Shown here piece after piece: positions 28,085 to 35,844 of a stretch of DNA of 64,000 bases; positions within the stretch are counted from its first letter, which is position 1; every line of letters starts with the position of its first letter. Made by a program: the position numbers and the translations under genes. A model generated the notes under the pieces. The model saw only the letters and a program-made list of their open reading frames with translations. It had not been told where the DNA came from and searched no databases. The DNA is from Candidatus Rokuibacteriota bacterium (GTDB lineage Bacteria; Methylomirabilota; Methylomirabilia; Rokubacteriales; CSP1-6): assembly GCA_003220345.1 (NCBI GenBank), contig QHSC01000086.1, forward strand, positions 1-64,000, written 5' to 3'.

Positions 28085-28115
28085 GCGATTCGAATGGGTT
28101 GGACGGCGAAAGAGA

Positions 28116-28841
28116 TCAGCGCGTCGGACTCGCCTCTCCCTTGCGCCGGCGCCACGCGCACGCACCCAGGCCGAGGACGCCGAGCCCGAGGAGTGTCAGC
28201 GTGGCGGGCTCCGGCACCACCCTCAACTCCGTGTCGAAGCTGGTGACGCCAGGGCCAGCGAAATGGATGCTCACGATCTCGGTCAGCGAATAGGGCGCAA
28301 CAGGAAAGCTCCCCGCGAGGAGGAGCCCGCTGAAGGCACCCGGGCCGAACGTCGCAGGCCCGATATGCAGCCCACTCGTGCCGAAAATCGTGTTGGTGTT
28401 GTCTTCGTACCCGTCGAAGCTGATCGTGTTGCCGGATCCCGTCAGCGTGCCCCCGAGGGACATGACGAGGTGTGTCGCACCCTGCGGGAAGGAAAAGTCC
28501 GTGTCGCTCAGCTGGAGGATGAAGTTCTGAGCCCCGGCCGAGGTGCTCGTGACCTCGATGGCGCTCAGGTCGATGGTGCCCGGAAACGGATGCACGGGCT
28601 TCGAGATGCCGGTGTCGACGGTGACGAGCAGACCCGGAAACGGGCCTCCCCCTCCCGGAGCGTACAGGATGACACCCACGGTCGGATCTGAATCACCGGG
28701 GCCGTTGTCCAGCACGGTCACTGTCGTCACGCCGTCGGAGATCTTGAACTGCGCCCCAGCATGCGCGGCGCTCACCCAGACCGCGAGCGTCAACGCGAGT
28801 ATCGCGAGAATACGTATCCAGCTCGAACTGCTCTTTGCCAT
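28116..28841 (-). CDS. PEP-CTERM sorting domain protein
   Basis: Exported protein of 241 residues. The N-terminal signal peptide is SWIRILAILALTLAVWVSAAHA; a beta-rich middle without cysteines follows; the C-terminus is a complete PEP-CTERM signal: VPEPATLTLLGLGVLGLGA then basic RRRKGE. Such proteins are processed and sorted by exosortase (EpsH) and are linked to exopolysaccharide. No exosortase is in the window. ATG 28841 is chosen because AAAGGGGA precedes it at normal spacing; an upstream start at 28889 would add 16 basic residues. Single gene with terminator at 28059. Confidence 0.9.
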   Translation of the reverse strand: MAKSSSSWIRILAILALTLAVWVSAAHAGAQFKISDGVTTVTVLDNGPGDSDPTVGVILYAPGGGGPFPGLLVTVDTGISKPVHPFPGTIDLSAIEVTSTSAGAQNFILQLSDTDFSFPQGATHLVMSLGGTLTGSGNTISFDGYEDNTNTIFGTSGLHIGPATFGPGAFSGLLLAGSFPVAPYSLTEIVSIHFAGPGVTSFDTELRVVPEPATLTLLGLGVLGLGACAWRRRKGEASPTR

Positions 28842-29226
28842 TTGGCGTTTCCCCTTTCTTCGAGACCTGCTGGACAGAGTCTCTAGCAAGGGGCGCGCCG
28901 ACGTGAAATCACAAGGGAGAGCAACACTTCAAGCCACTTGCGGGCGAAAAGATTCTGGGCGGGGGCATGTCGTAAAGGCCTCCGACATGGAGCGCCCAGG
29001 AACTGGCCGACGGCGCCCTCGAGAACGTCGCCCGCATGGGCCGGCGGCGTGAGAGGGAGCGGACCCCCTTGGCCCCGCCTAATGCCCGGCCAGATTGGCT
29101 GTTTTGCGTGCCCCTTCTGGGGCTGTCGGGCCTGGCTCACCCCCGTGCTATGCTGGCTGGCAAGTCTCAGACCGGCTTAAAAGCTCGGCCGACAGTGGCT
29201 TCACCAGCCAGGGGGAGTCGATCGAC
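28842..29226. other. 385-base divergent intergenic region
   Basis: This holds the start regions of the PEP-CTERM gene (minus strand) and the TPR/Roadblock gene (plus strand). Visible items are the nested palindrome at 28955-28999, a possible extended -10 TGCTATGCT (29146-29154) and the Shine-Dalgarno AGGGGGAG (29210-29217). No protein-coding frame in it looks real. It could hide a small RNA. Confidence 0.6.
28955..28999. repeat. Nested interrupted palindrome
   Basis: Outer arms CTGGGCG (28955-28961) and CGCCCAG (28993-28999); inner arms CATGTCG (28966-28972) and CGACATG (28983-28989) around a ten-base loop. Each pair is a perfect inverted repeat, so the 45 bases can fold into one long stem with small internal asymmetry. 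Candidate operator or structured RNA in the divergent spacer. Confidence 0.65.
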
Positions 29227-30033
29227 GTGGGTTTAATGAGGCTGCTGGCGCGCATCTGGGAGGCGATCACCAGCATCACACGTCCGCCCAATGCCGCCAC
29301 GCTGTTCCGGCGGGCCGACCTCTACCGCCAGGAAGGCCGCTTCGAGGAGGCGGCCGAGCTCGTGGCCCAGGGGCTTCGGCTCCAGCCAAACAACGGCGTC
29401 GGCCATCTCCTCTCAGCCTACCTGCACCTGGCCTTCAGGCAGATCGGTCCGGCCAAGGCCGAGTTCCAGACGGTCCTCGGCGTGGATCCCTATCACCCCC
29501 GCGCCCTCCTTGGATTGGCCAGGATCGCCCTCGAGGAAAGAGACCTCGCCGCCTGCCGGCCTTTCCTGGACAAGGCCCTCCAGTACTATCCCGACTTTCC
29601 CGAGGCGCGCGCGCTCCAGGAGATGGTCGCCGGCTGGGCGGACGTGGCGGTACCCGCCGGACAGCGTCCGGCCTACGCCGGGCCGCCCCTGGCCGCGGAG
29701 AGGCTCAAGCCGCCCGCGGCGGGTCGCGAGTTCGTCCTCACGCAGGCCGATGGCACCCTCGTCTTCTCGCAGCAGGGGGACAAGGACGCCGAGGACCTGG
29801 CCGCGCACGTGACGCAGGTGTACCGGATCGCCGCGGCCACGCTCGCCCGTGCGGGTCTGGGCGCCCTCCGGCGCGGCATCGTGCAGGCGACCACGGAGAC
29901 GACGTTCTTCCGGAGCAATGACCGGCTCATCCTCGCCCTGACCTTCCCGCAGGACGTCAAGATCGGCTTCGGGCTTCTCGAGACGGACAAGATGTGGACG
30001 AACTCCCTGCGCGAGCTCGGAGTGCGCGCATGA
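29227..30033 (+). CDS. TPR protein with C-terminal Roadblock-like domain
   Basis: A 268-residue cytoplasmic protein. Residues about 25-150 form three or four TPRs (LFRRADLYRQEGRFEEAAEL, YHPRALLGLARIALEERD). Residues about 165-268 (FVLTQADGTLVFSQQGDKD through NSLRELGVRA) resemble a Roadblock/LC7 alpha-beta domain, by pattern only. I chose GTG 29227 since AGGGGGAG lies nine bases upstream; ATG 29236 is the alternative. Its stop overlaps the next Roadblock gene (ATGA). The pair converges on the mglB end of the signalling operon, suggesting a shared GTPase-regulation role. Confidence 0.75.
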   Translation: MGLMRLLARIWEAITSITRPPNAATLFRRADLYRQEGRFEEAAELVAQGLRLQPNNGVGHLLSAYLHLAFRQIGPAKAEFQTVLGVDPYHPRALLGLARIALEERDLAACRPFLDKALQYYPDFPEARALQEMVAGWADVAVPAGQRPAYAGPPLAAERLKPPAAGREFVLTQADGTLVFSQQGDKDAEDLAAHVTQVYRIAAATLARAGLGALRRGIVQATTETTFFRSNDRLILALTFPQDVKIGFGLLETDKMWTNSLRELGVRA

Positions 30034-30497
30034 GCGCCGAGCCCGTGCCTCCCGGACAGCCCGTGGCGGGCACGGCCCCGCTCGCGGCCGCTTCGCGCTC
30101 CTCGCGCGCCCGTGAGTTCCGCCGGATCCTCGCCGAGATGCTCAGGATCGATCGCGTGCGCGGAGGCCTCGTGGTGGCCGCCGATGGGCTCGTCATCACC
30201 TCGAGCGTGCCGCGGAACATCGCCATCGAGCCTCTGGCCGCCCTCACGGCCACCCTCGGCCGCGAGCTCGAGGCGGGAGGCGACCGGCTCAAGCGCAGCA
30301 CCTTTCACACGGCGCTCTTTTCGGCGGACGACGGCACGCTGTTTCTGGGCGCGTGCCCGGTGGGCTTCGTGGTGGTGCTGGGAGACCGCGAGGTCAACGT
30401 GGGGCTGGTGCAGTGGGCGCTCCGGAAGGCGCTCGCTACCCTCGAGGGCACGTGGGGCGCGAGAGACCAGGTCCCCGCCACGCCCGAGGAGATGTAG
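30030..30497 (+). CDS. Roadblock/LC7 domain protein
   Basis: A 155-residue protein. After a flexible Ala/Pro N-terminus (1-25) it has the Roadblock fold pattern: helix REFRRILAEMLRIDRVRG, strands GLVVAADGLVITSSV, long helix EPLAALTATLGRELEAGG, FHTALFSADDGTLFLGA and final helix VGLVQWALRKALATLEG. Roadblock proteins are regulators or scaffolds of small Ras-like GTPases such as MglA. Starts at ATG 30030 inside the previous stop. It lies convergent with mglB, with a 14-base tandem repeat between them. Confidence 0.85.
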   Translation: MSAEPVPPGQPVAGTAPLAAASRSSRAREFRRILAEMLRIDRVRGGLVVAADGLVITSSVPRNIAIEPLAALTATLGRELEAGGDRLKRSTFHTALFSADDGTLFLGACPVGFVVVLGDREVNVGLVQWALRKALATLEGTWGARDQVPATPEEM

Positions 30498-30511
30498 CGC
30501 GTCCTTCCGTC

Positions 30512-30566
30512 GTGAGGCCGCCAGTGTGAGGCGGCCAGTGTCAGGCCGCCGATGTGAGGTCCGCGG
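30512..30566. repeat. Four 14-bp tandem repeats in a convergent gap, hairpin-forming
   Basis: Units are GTGAGGCCGCCAGT, GTGAGGCGGCCAGT, GTCAGGCCGCCGAT and GTGAGGTCCGCGG. Because unit 2 carries GGCGGCC where units 1 and 3 carry GGCCGCC, neighbouring units pair perfectly: GGCCGCC (30516-30522) with GGCGGCC (30530-30536), or the latter with 30544-30550. This probably acts as a two-way terminator between the convergent Roadblock genes. Confidence 0.7.
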
Positions 30567-30604
30567 CTGTCCCCGGCGCCGCGAACCGCTCCCGCCGGCC
30601 GCTC

Positions 30605-31075
30605 TTATGCCTTCTTCTCTCCGAAGCCCGTGCGCGACTCCTCGGCGGTGAGCGGCGTGGACATCTCCTTCATGTCCTTGGGCCTCTCCCGCGCCTCGGC
30701 GAGGATCTTGCCGACGGAGATGGCCGCCTCCTTGGCGAAGAGCCGGACCATGCCCACGGTCGTCCGCTCGCCGAAGATGGCGAGCAGAATGGCCTGATCG
30801 TCCACCGTGGAGACATGCATGCTCTCCTTGGCGCCCTGATGGAAGAGAACGGTGAACTCCGTCTCTCCCAACAGCTGGGCCAGCGCGCCCGTCGAGCTGA
30901 AGGCGCCGGCGGCGAGGGCGGAGATGGAGACGGTGTCGAGCGCACGGTTGGCGCCCGTCATGGACAGGAGCTGGCCGCTCCGGTCGATGAGCAGCGCCTC
31001 GCTGGCCCCGGACTCGCCCAGGAAGGTCGTCAGGACCTGGTTGATCTTCTCGGAATCGATCTCGCGGATCACCAT
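30605..31075 (-). CDS. mglB: MglB-like Roadblock/LC7 protein
   Basis: A 156-residue Roadblock protein of the MglB type, the GTPase-activating partner of MglA in polarity control. The core reads KINQVLTTFLGESGASEALLIDRSGQLLS, ISALAAGAFSSTGALAQLLGE, STVDDQAILLAIFGERTTVGMVRLFAKEA. The charged C-terminal tail (PKDMKEMSTPLTAEESRTGFGEKKA) is variable in the family. ATG 31075 lies one base after the mglA stop; GTG 31093 overlapping mglA is an alternative. It is the last gene of the signalling operon, in the order mglA-mglB rather than the mglB-mglA order of Myxococcus. Confidence 0.9.
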   Translation of the reverse strand: MVIREIDSEKINQVLTTFLGESGASEALLIDRSGQLLSMTGANRALDTVSISALAAGAFSSTGALAQLLGETEFTVLFHQGAKESMHVSTVDDQAILLAIFGERTTVGMVRLFAKEAAISVGKILAEARERPKDMKEMSTPLTAEESRTGFGEKKA

Positions 31076-31076
31076 G

Positions 31077-31697
31077 TTATGCGGTCTGCTCACGGTCTGC
31101 CCCCTTTTCTTGCCCGAACTCGCCGACCAGGACCATGCGGGACACGGTGTTCAGCGTATCGAACACGCCGTCACCGTTGACCGCCACGGCCTCGAAGGAC
31201 GGGACCCGACGGGCCCGCCGGTTGAGGAGAAATTCCATGTACTCGAGCGGCGCGATGTTAGCGAGGTCGCGCTTGTTGTACTGAATCACGTACGGGATCT
31301 CGTCGATGTTGTAGCTGTACTCGCGGAGGTTCTCCTCCAGGTTGCGGAAGCTCTCGACGTTCTCGCGCAGCCGGTCCCACTGCGAGTCGGCCACGAAGAC
31401 GAGCCCGTCGCATCCGCGCAGGACGAGCTTGCGCGTCATGTTGTAGTAGACCTGCCCCGGCACCGTGTAGAGTTGGAACTTCGCCGTGAAGCCGCGCACG
31501 GTCAGCGCGGAGACGGGAAGGAAGTCGAAGAAGAGGGTGCGGTCGTCGCCCGCGGCCAGCGAGATCATGTTGCCCTTGCTGTCGCCCGGCAGGCTCCGGT
31601 GGATGTGCTGGAGGTTGGCCGTCTTGCCGGCCACCCCGGGGCCGTAGTAGACGACCTTGAAGTTGATGACCTTCTGCGCGTAGTTGATGATCGCCAT
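31077..31697 (-). CDS. mglA: MglA-like Ras-family GTPase
   Basis: A 206-residue small GTPase. The P-loop is GPGVAGKT (19-26), the G3 motif is TVPGQ (78-82), the MglA-specific form where Ras has DTAGQ, and G4 is NKRD (141-144). The N-terminus MAIINYAQKVINFKVVYYGP matches MglA exactly in style. MglA-GTP marks a cell pole and drives motility machinery; MglB removes it from the other pole. It starts six bases after the large membrane-protein gene and is followed by mglB, so the switch and its regulator are co-expressed with the chemosensory genes upstream. Confidence 0.95.
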   Translation of the reverse strand: MAIINYAQKVINFKVVYYGPGVAGKTANLQHIHRSLPGDSKGNMISLAAGDDRTLFFDFLPVSALTVRGFTAKFQLYTVPGQVYYNMTRKLVLRGCDGLVFVADSQWDRLRENVESFRNLEENLREYSYNIDEIPYVIQYNKRDLANIAPLEYMEFLLNRRARRVPSFEAVAVNGDGVFDTLNTVSRMVLVGEFGQEKGADREQTA

Positions 31698-31703
31698 ATC
31701 GCC

Positions 31704-34700
31704 TCAGGCTCCCAGAAGCCGCGCCGCCGCCCGCTCGACCTGCAGGCGCGCGAGACCAGGCCGGCCAGTGTCTGCGCCGCCCACGAGGAGGACAGCGGCG
31801 GCTCCGGCGGCCGACGGCAGCCGGCGCACCTCGAGCCGCTTCGGTCCTGATCGCAGCACGGCAGAGTGAAAGGATCCAAAGCCTCCCGCGGGGCCCTCGA
31901 CGCTCATGGCCGCGACCAGTGCGCAGCCGAAGGCGGCAAGGGGCGCCGCGGCCGCCTCGGGGGGAAGGAAGCAGTGCACGAGCGCGCCTCGCTCGATGTC
32001 GCGGAAGCTCGAGGCGGTGAGCTTGCCAAAGGCGTCGAGGGCCTCCGCCACCTCCGAGCCGGACGCCGGCTCGGGCCCTGGCTCGAGGCGCGGTAGCCCC
32101 GTGCCATCGGGCGGCCGATGAGGGTGGCCCGTCGCCTCGCTCACGGCGTGCCCGGCCGCCGCCCGACGCGCCAGCATTTCCAGCCGAGCCAGCGAGCCGC
32201 CCGAGCGCAGCCCCACCGCGATGACCGCGCCCGTTGCCCAGCTCGAGCCCACCGGCGTGAGCACGAGCGCGCCGCCCACGGCCCTGAGCGTCACCTGCTC
32301 CACGGGCCACGGAGCATGAGCGGCCAGCAGCGTCGACAGCGTCCCCGCCGCCGAGGTCAGCGTCTCGCCGGCGAGCCCCGCCGCGCCCGCCGTGATGACG
32401 GTGAAGCCTCCTATCCGGGCCTCGTCCACGACCAGCGCGTCCCACTGGGACAGCAGCGACGAGAGCCTCGAGAGATCACCGTGTGTCACCTCGGGAGCGG
32501 TCGTGATCGTCGGCGCTGGAGGGGCAGCGGGGGAGACCGACGGAGTCGCCCCGGCCGCGGGCGATGTTTCGGGCCTCGGTGACGGACGCTCCTGGATGAC
32601 GCCCGGGGCGACGGGGGGAGCCGAAACGGGGGTCGCGACAGGAGCCGGGCTCTCGACCACCGCAGGCGGCGGTGCGGCCACTGTCGCTGCGGGCGCCTCG
32701 TGCCCTATGGGCTTGAAGGGTGCGGGGAAACCCTCGATCCCCGGCACCTCGAGGGGACCGCGCGTCATGAACGCCGCGAAGAGATCGGGAGGCAGCTGAC
32801 CCATGATCTCGTCGAGCGGGAGAACGAGGCTGCCGTTGGCGATGCGCTGGGTCACCTCGGCCGCAGGCACCGCGAGGACATCGGCGGGAAACTGGTCCGC
32901 CACCGCGTCCCACGTCACGTGCACCGCGCCCTCGGTCAGCTGGGGCAGCACGACCGATTGCGGCACGAGCAGGACACGGCTCGTGGCAAGCCGCGCCCCC
33001 ACCTGCGCGAGCGGGAGGCGGAAGACGCCGGGCGGCAGCTGCCCCATCACGCGCTCGAAGGGGATGCGGATGACCGCTTCCGTGGGAACGGTCGCCGCAA
33101 CCGCGGGAGGCTCCACGACCTCTTCGGGAATCGCGACGTTGGACACCGCGCCCTCGGGCAGGGCCACCTCGAGCGGCACGAGGCCAGCCGGGGTGACTTC
33201 CGGCTCGACGATGTCGGGCAGGGCGATGCCGGCCTGAGCGATGTTGGCCTGAGCAACGGGGCTCGCGCCCGCGGCATGCAGGTCGTCGAGGAGACTGTTC
33301 ACGTCGATGTCTGCCGGCACCTCGTCGATCTCGACGATATTCGCGGGAGCCGGATCATCCTCGATGACCAAGTCGGCGGCGGCAAACTGGCTCGCCGGCT
33401 CGGCGGGAGCGTCCTCGATGCGCTCGAGAAGCGGCGACACGGGCGTGGGCGTTCGCTCCGACTCGACGGCGGGGACCACGGGGGGAAGCGAGGCAAGCCC
33501 GAGATCATGCGCCACGAGGTCGGCGTCCGGCACCTCGATGGCAAAGGTCTCGGGCTCGAGATCGACCGGCGCGACGGAGGCCGTCGCGTCCGGGGGCATC
33601 GCTCCCGCTCCTGCGGTGGGAGCGATCTCCACGGCCGTGCGTCCCTCTTCCCAACCCGGGGGTCTGAACGGGGCGGGAAACTCCTCGAGCCCGGGCATCT
33701 CCACCGGCCCGCGCGCCATGGACGCCGCGAACACGTCGCGCGAGAGCTGGCGCACGATCTCGTCGAGAGGCAATAGCAGCCGTCCATTGACGATGCGTGT
33801 GGCGACCTCGGACAAGGGCACGGCGAAGACCTCGGGGGGAAACTGGTCCGCTACCACGTCCCATTCCACCTGCACGACGCCTTCACCGAGCTGGGGCACG
33901 ATGAGGGCCTGCGGCACCACGAGCACCTCGCGCTCCGCGAGCTGAGCTCCTACCTGGTGCAAGGGCAGCCGGAAGGCGCCCGGAGGGAGCTGCCCCATCA
34001 CGCGCTCGAAGGGAATGCGGATCGCGCTGCCGACCTCGGTGGGCCGCGCGGTGACGGGCTCTGTGGGCAGCACTGACGGCTCGACCGCTTCCGGAAGCTC
34101 CTCCGTCTCCGCGGCGTCCGCGGGACGCGAATCCTCCTCCGTGGCGAGATCGCCGAAGAGCTCCTTGAGGGCCTGACGGAAATCAGGCAGCGGCGCCGGC
34201 CCCGCCTGCGCGGTCTCGGAGGCGGCGGGCACGTCCTCCAGCGTCTCCGCCTGGACGCCATTGGTGCTCGACAAGGTCGGGGCCGGAACGAGCGGCTCTT
34301 CCACCACCAAGGAATGCGTGGGCACCACGGAATGCGTGGGGGGAAGCGCGGGCGACGCAACCTCCGGGACGACATCTGGAAGCTGGGGGGAGGGCTCGGG
34401 CTCGGCAATCGCCGCGCCGGCGGCTTCCGTCAACGCCGCGCCCGCCGTGGTCACCCCGACGGCGGCGCCCGCGGCAGCCGAGAGGGGGGCGCCGCCCACG
34501 GCGAGCGTGCGCCCTTCGGTCGCGGTCTCGACGGGGCCGCCCGCGCGGGCCCAGGTCTCTCGCCTCTTGCCCTCCGCCGCCGCGGGCTTCGCGGCCGCCG
34601 GGCGCGCCGATTTCTTGGCCGCCGCGCGATCCACGGAGCGGGGCGCGAGCGCGTCGAGGAATGGCAGCGTCATGACGAGAGAGCCGACCATGTCGAGCAC

Positions 34701-35054
34701 GAGGGCCGGGGGGAAGCTCCAGAAGGCCGGCGCCACGAGTTGCCGGATGGGCAGGAACGTGACCGCGGAGTAGAGCCACGCCGTCGTGGCGCCAAGGGCC
34801 ACATGAAGCACGCTCAGGATGCCGAAGCCCGCGAGCCACCCGCCGATGCGCAGGCTGGGCACGCAGAGGGGCAAGATCAGCGCATAGATGGCGGCGGGGG
34901 CGGCGATGGCCGTCCACCAGGGAAGCGTCAGCTTCACGCTCGGGTTGAGGACGTAGAGCGCCGTCGACGAGGCGAGGACGAGACAGAGAGCGGCCAGGGC
35001 CGCCAGCCACGCCCAGGGCTTCTTGAGGTTTGCGGAGCGCGCCCTCGTCGCCAT
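31704..35054 (-). CDS. Large membrane protein with repeated PPxxF modules and Roadblock-like C-terminus
   Basis: 1116 residues, family not recognised. Residues 12-135 form about four membrane helices, then a basic K/A linker (about 140-170). A long acidic, proline- and valine-rich region contains two near-identical modules at about 343-468 and 662-785. Each starts IRIPFERVMGQLPPG and ends GLEEFPAPF or GIEGFPAPF. Inside each module the pattern xxVxxQhPPxxFxhPLxxVxxxh repeats two to three times (MGQLPPGAF, ADQFPPEVF, MGQLPPDLF). The C-terminal 260 residues (from about 855) look like two divergent Roadblock/LC7-like alpha-beta domains. Located directly before mglA, it is a candidate membrane anchor for the GTPase. 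The function is inferred. Confidence 0.8.
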   Translation of the reverse strand: MATRARSANLKKPWAWLAALAALCLVLASSTALYVLNPSVKLTLPWWTAIAAPAAIYALILPLCVPSLRIGGWLAGFGILSVLHVALGATTAWLYSAVTFLPIRQLVAPAFWSFPPALVLDMVGSLVMTLPFLDALAPRSVDRAAAKKSARPAAAKPAAAEGKRRETWARAGGPVETATEGRTLAVGGAPLSAAAGAAVGVTTAGAALTEAAGAAIAEPEPSPQLPDVVPEVASPALPPTHSVVPTHSLVVEEPLVPAPTLSSTNGVQAETLEDVPAASETAQAGPAPLPDFRQALKELFGDLATEEDSRPADAAETEELPEAVEPSVLPTEPVTARPTEVGSAIRIPFERVMGQLPPGAFRLPLHQVGAQLAEREVLVVPQALIVPQLGEGVVQVEWDVVADQFPPEVFAVPLSEVATRIVNGRLLLPLDEIVRQLSRDVFAASMARGPVEMPGLEEFPAPFRPPGWEEGRTAVEIAPTAGAGAMPPDATASVAPVDLEPETFAIEVPDADLVAHDLGLASLPPVVPAVESERTPTPVSPLLERIEDAPAEPASQFAAADLVIEDDPAPANIVEIDEVPADIDVNSLLDDLHAAGASPVAQANIAQAGIALPDIVEPEVTPAGLVPLEVALPEGAVSNVAIPEEVVEPPAVAATVPTEAVIRIPFERVMGQLPPGVFRLPLAQVGARLATSRVLLVPQSVVLPQLTEGAVHVTWDAVADQFPADVLAVPAAEVTQRIANGSLVLPLDEIMGQLPPDLFAAFMTRGPLEVPGIEGFPAPFKPIGHEAPAATVAAPPPAVVESPAPVATPVSAPPVAPGVIQERPSPRPETSPAAGATPSVSPAAPPAPTITTAPEVTHGDLSRLSSLLSQWDALVVDEARIGGFTVITAGAAGLAGETLTSAAGTLSTLLAAHAPWPVEQVTLRAVGGALVLTPVGSSWATGAVIAVGLRSGGSLARLEMLARRAAAGHAVSEATGHPHRPPDGTGLPRLEPGPEPASGSEVAEALDAFGKLTASSFRDIERGALVHCFLPPEAAAAPLAAFGCALVAAMSVEGPAGGFGSFHSAVLRSGPKRLEVRRLPSAAGAAAVLLVGGADTGRPGLARLQVERAAARLLGA

Positions 35055-35067
35055 CAGGTCGTGGCCA

Positions 35068-35841
35068 TCAGATCGCCCGGAGCAAGTCCGGCAAGATCTT
35101 CTTCACGTAGTAGCGCAGCTTGCCGAGCGCGGTCGCGTCGCGCAGCACCACGGCCAGGACGGCTCCCGGCCCCACCGCGTGCAGCACCACCATGCCCGAT
35201 TCGTAGTCGAGAATCATGCTCTGGAGCATCCCCCGCCCCAGCTCGCGTCCGATGCCCTCGGAGGACTCGGCGAGGCATGACGCGAGCGCGCCGGCAACCT
35301 CCGCCCCGATGGCCACGTCGCCCGCCGCTTCGATGAGAAAACCCTCGCGATCGACGAGCGTGGCGAGCCCGACGCCCGGCATGGCCGCGAGCTGCCCGAG
35401 CATGCCCTTGAGGTCGGGCATGGCCACGAGCTCTTCGGGCAGAGCGCCCGCGGACGCCGGCGCCCCGGGCCGCGGACGCGCGGCGAGGAGCTCGTCCACC
35501 TTCCGGGCCAGCTCGTCAGCCGTGAACGGCTTGCGGAGCACGGCGTTGGAGCGCACGTGCGCGGCCCGCTCGAGCACGCTCGCGTTGACGATGCCCGAGA
35601 TCAGGAGGACGGGGGTGCTTCCCAGGGCGGGATGCGCTCGCACGAACTCGCAGATCCGGTAGCCGTCGATGTCCGGCATCACGACGTCGCACACCACGAG
35701 ATCGGGCATGGCCCCGCCGATGCGCTCCATGGCCTCGGTGCCGGAGGAAGCCGCGAGCACCTCGAAGCCCTTGGTCTGCAGCGAGCGCTCGACCATCTTG
35801 CGCACGGACAGGCTGTCGTCCACCACGAGGACGCGGGGCAC
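35068..35841 (-). CDS. Response regulator receiver fused to Roadblock domain
   Basis: 257 residues. Residues 1-122 are a complete CheY-like receiver: acidic pair in VLVVDDSLSVRK, phospho-acceptor Asp52 in VVCDVVMPDIDG, conserved Thr/Ser region LLISG and Lys in LRKPFTADEL. After a Pro/Ala linker (about 123-140), residues 141-257 form a Roadblock/LC7-like domain (LKGMLGQLAAMPGVGLATLVDREGFLIEAAGD, then VVLHAVGPGAVLAVVLRD). The fusion ties phosphorylation from the CheA hybrid upstream to a GTPase-regulating domain. Start is GTG 35841, three bases after the previous stop. Confidence 0.9.
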   Translation of the reverse strand: MPRVLVVDDSLSVRKMVERSLQTKGFEVLAASSGTEAMERIGGAMPDLVVCDVVMPDIDGYRICEFVRAHPALGSTPVLLISGIVNASVLERAAHVRSNAVLRKPFTADELARKVDELLAARPRPGAPASAGALPEELVAMPDLKGMLGQLAAMPGVGLATLVDREGFLIEAAGDVAIGAEVAGALASCLAESSEGIGRELGRGMLQSMILDYESGMVVLHAVGPGAVLAVVLRDATALGKLRYYVKKILPDLLRAI

Positions 35842-35844
35842 GGG

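Noticed and set aside
28842-29226. Small open frames in the divergent gap
   Set aside because: No Shine-Dalgarno-start pairs with sensible spacing and no recognisable sequence; treated as regulatory/intergenic.
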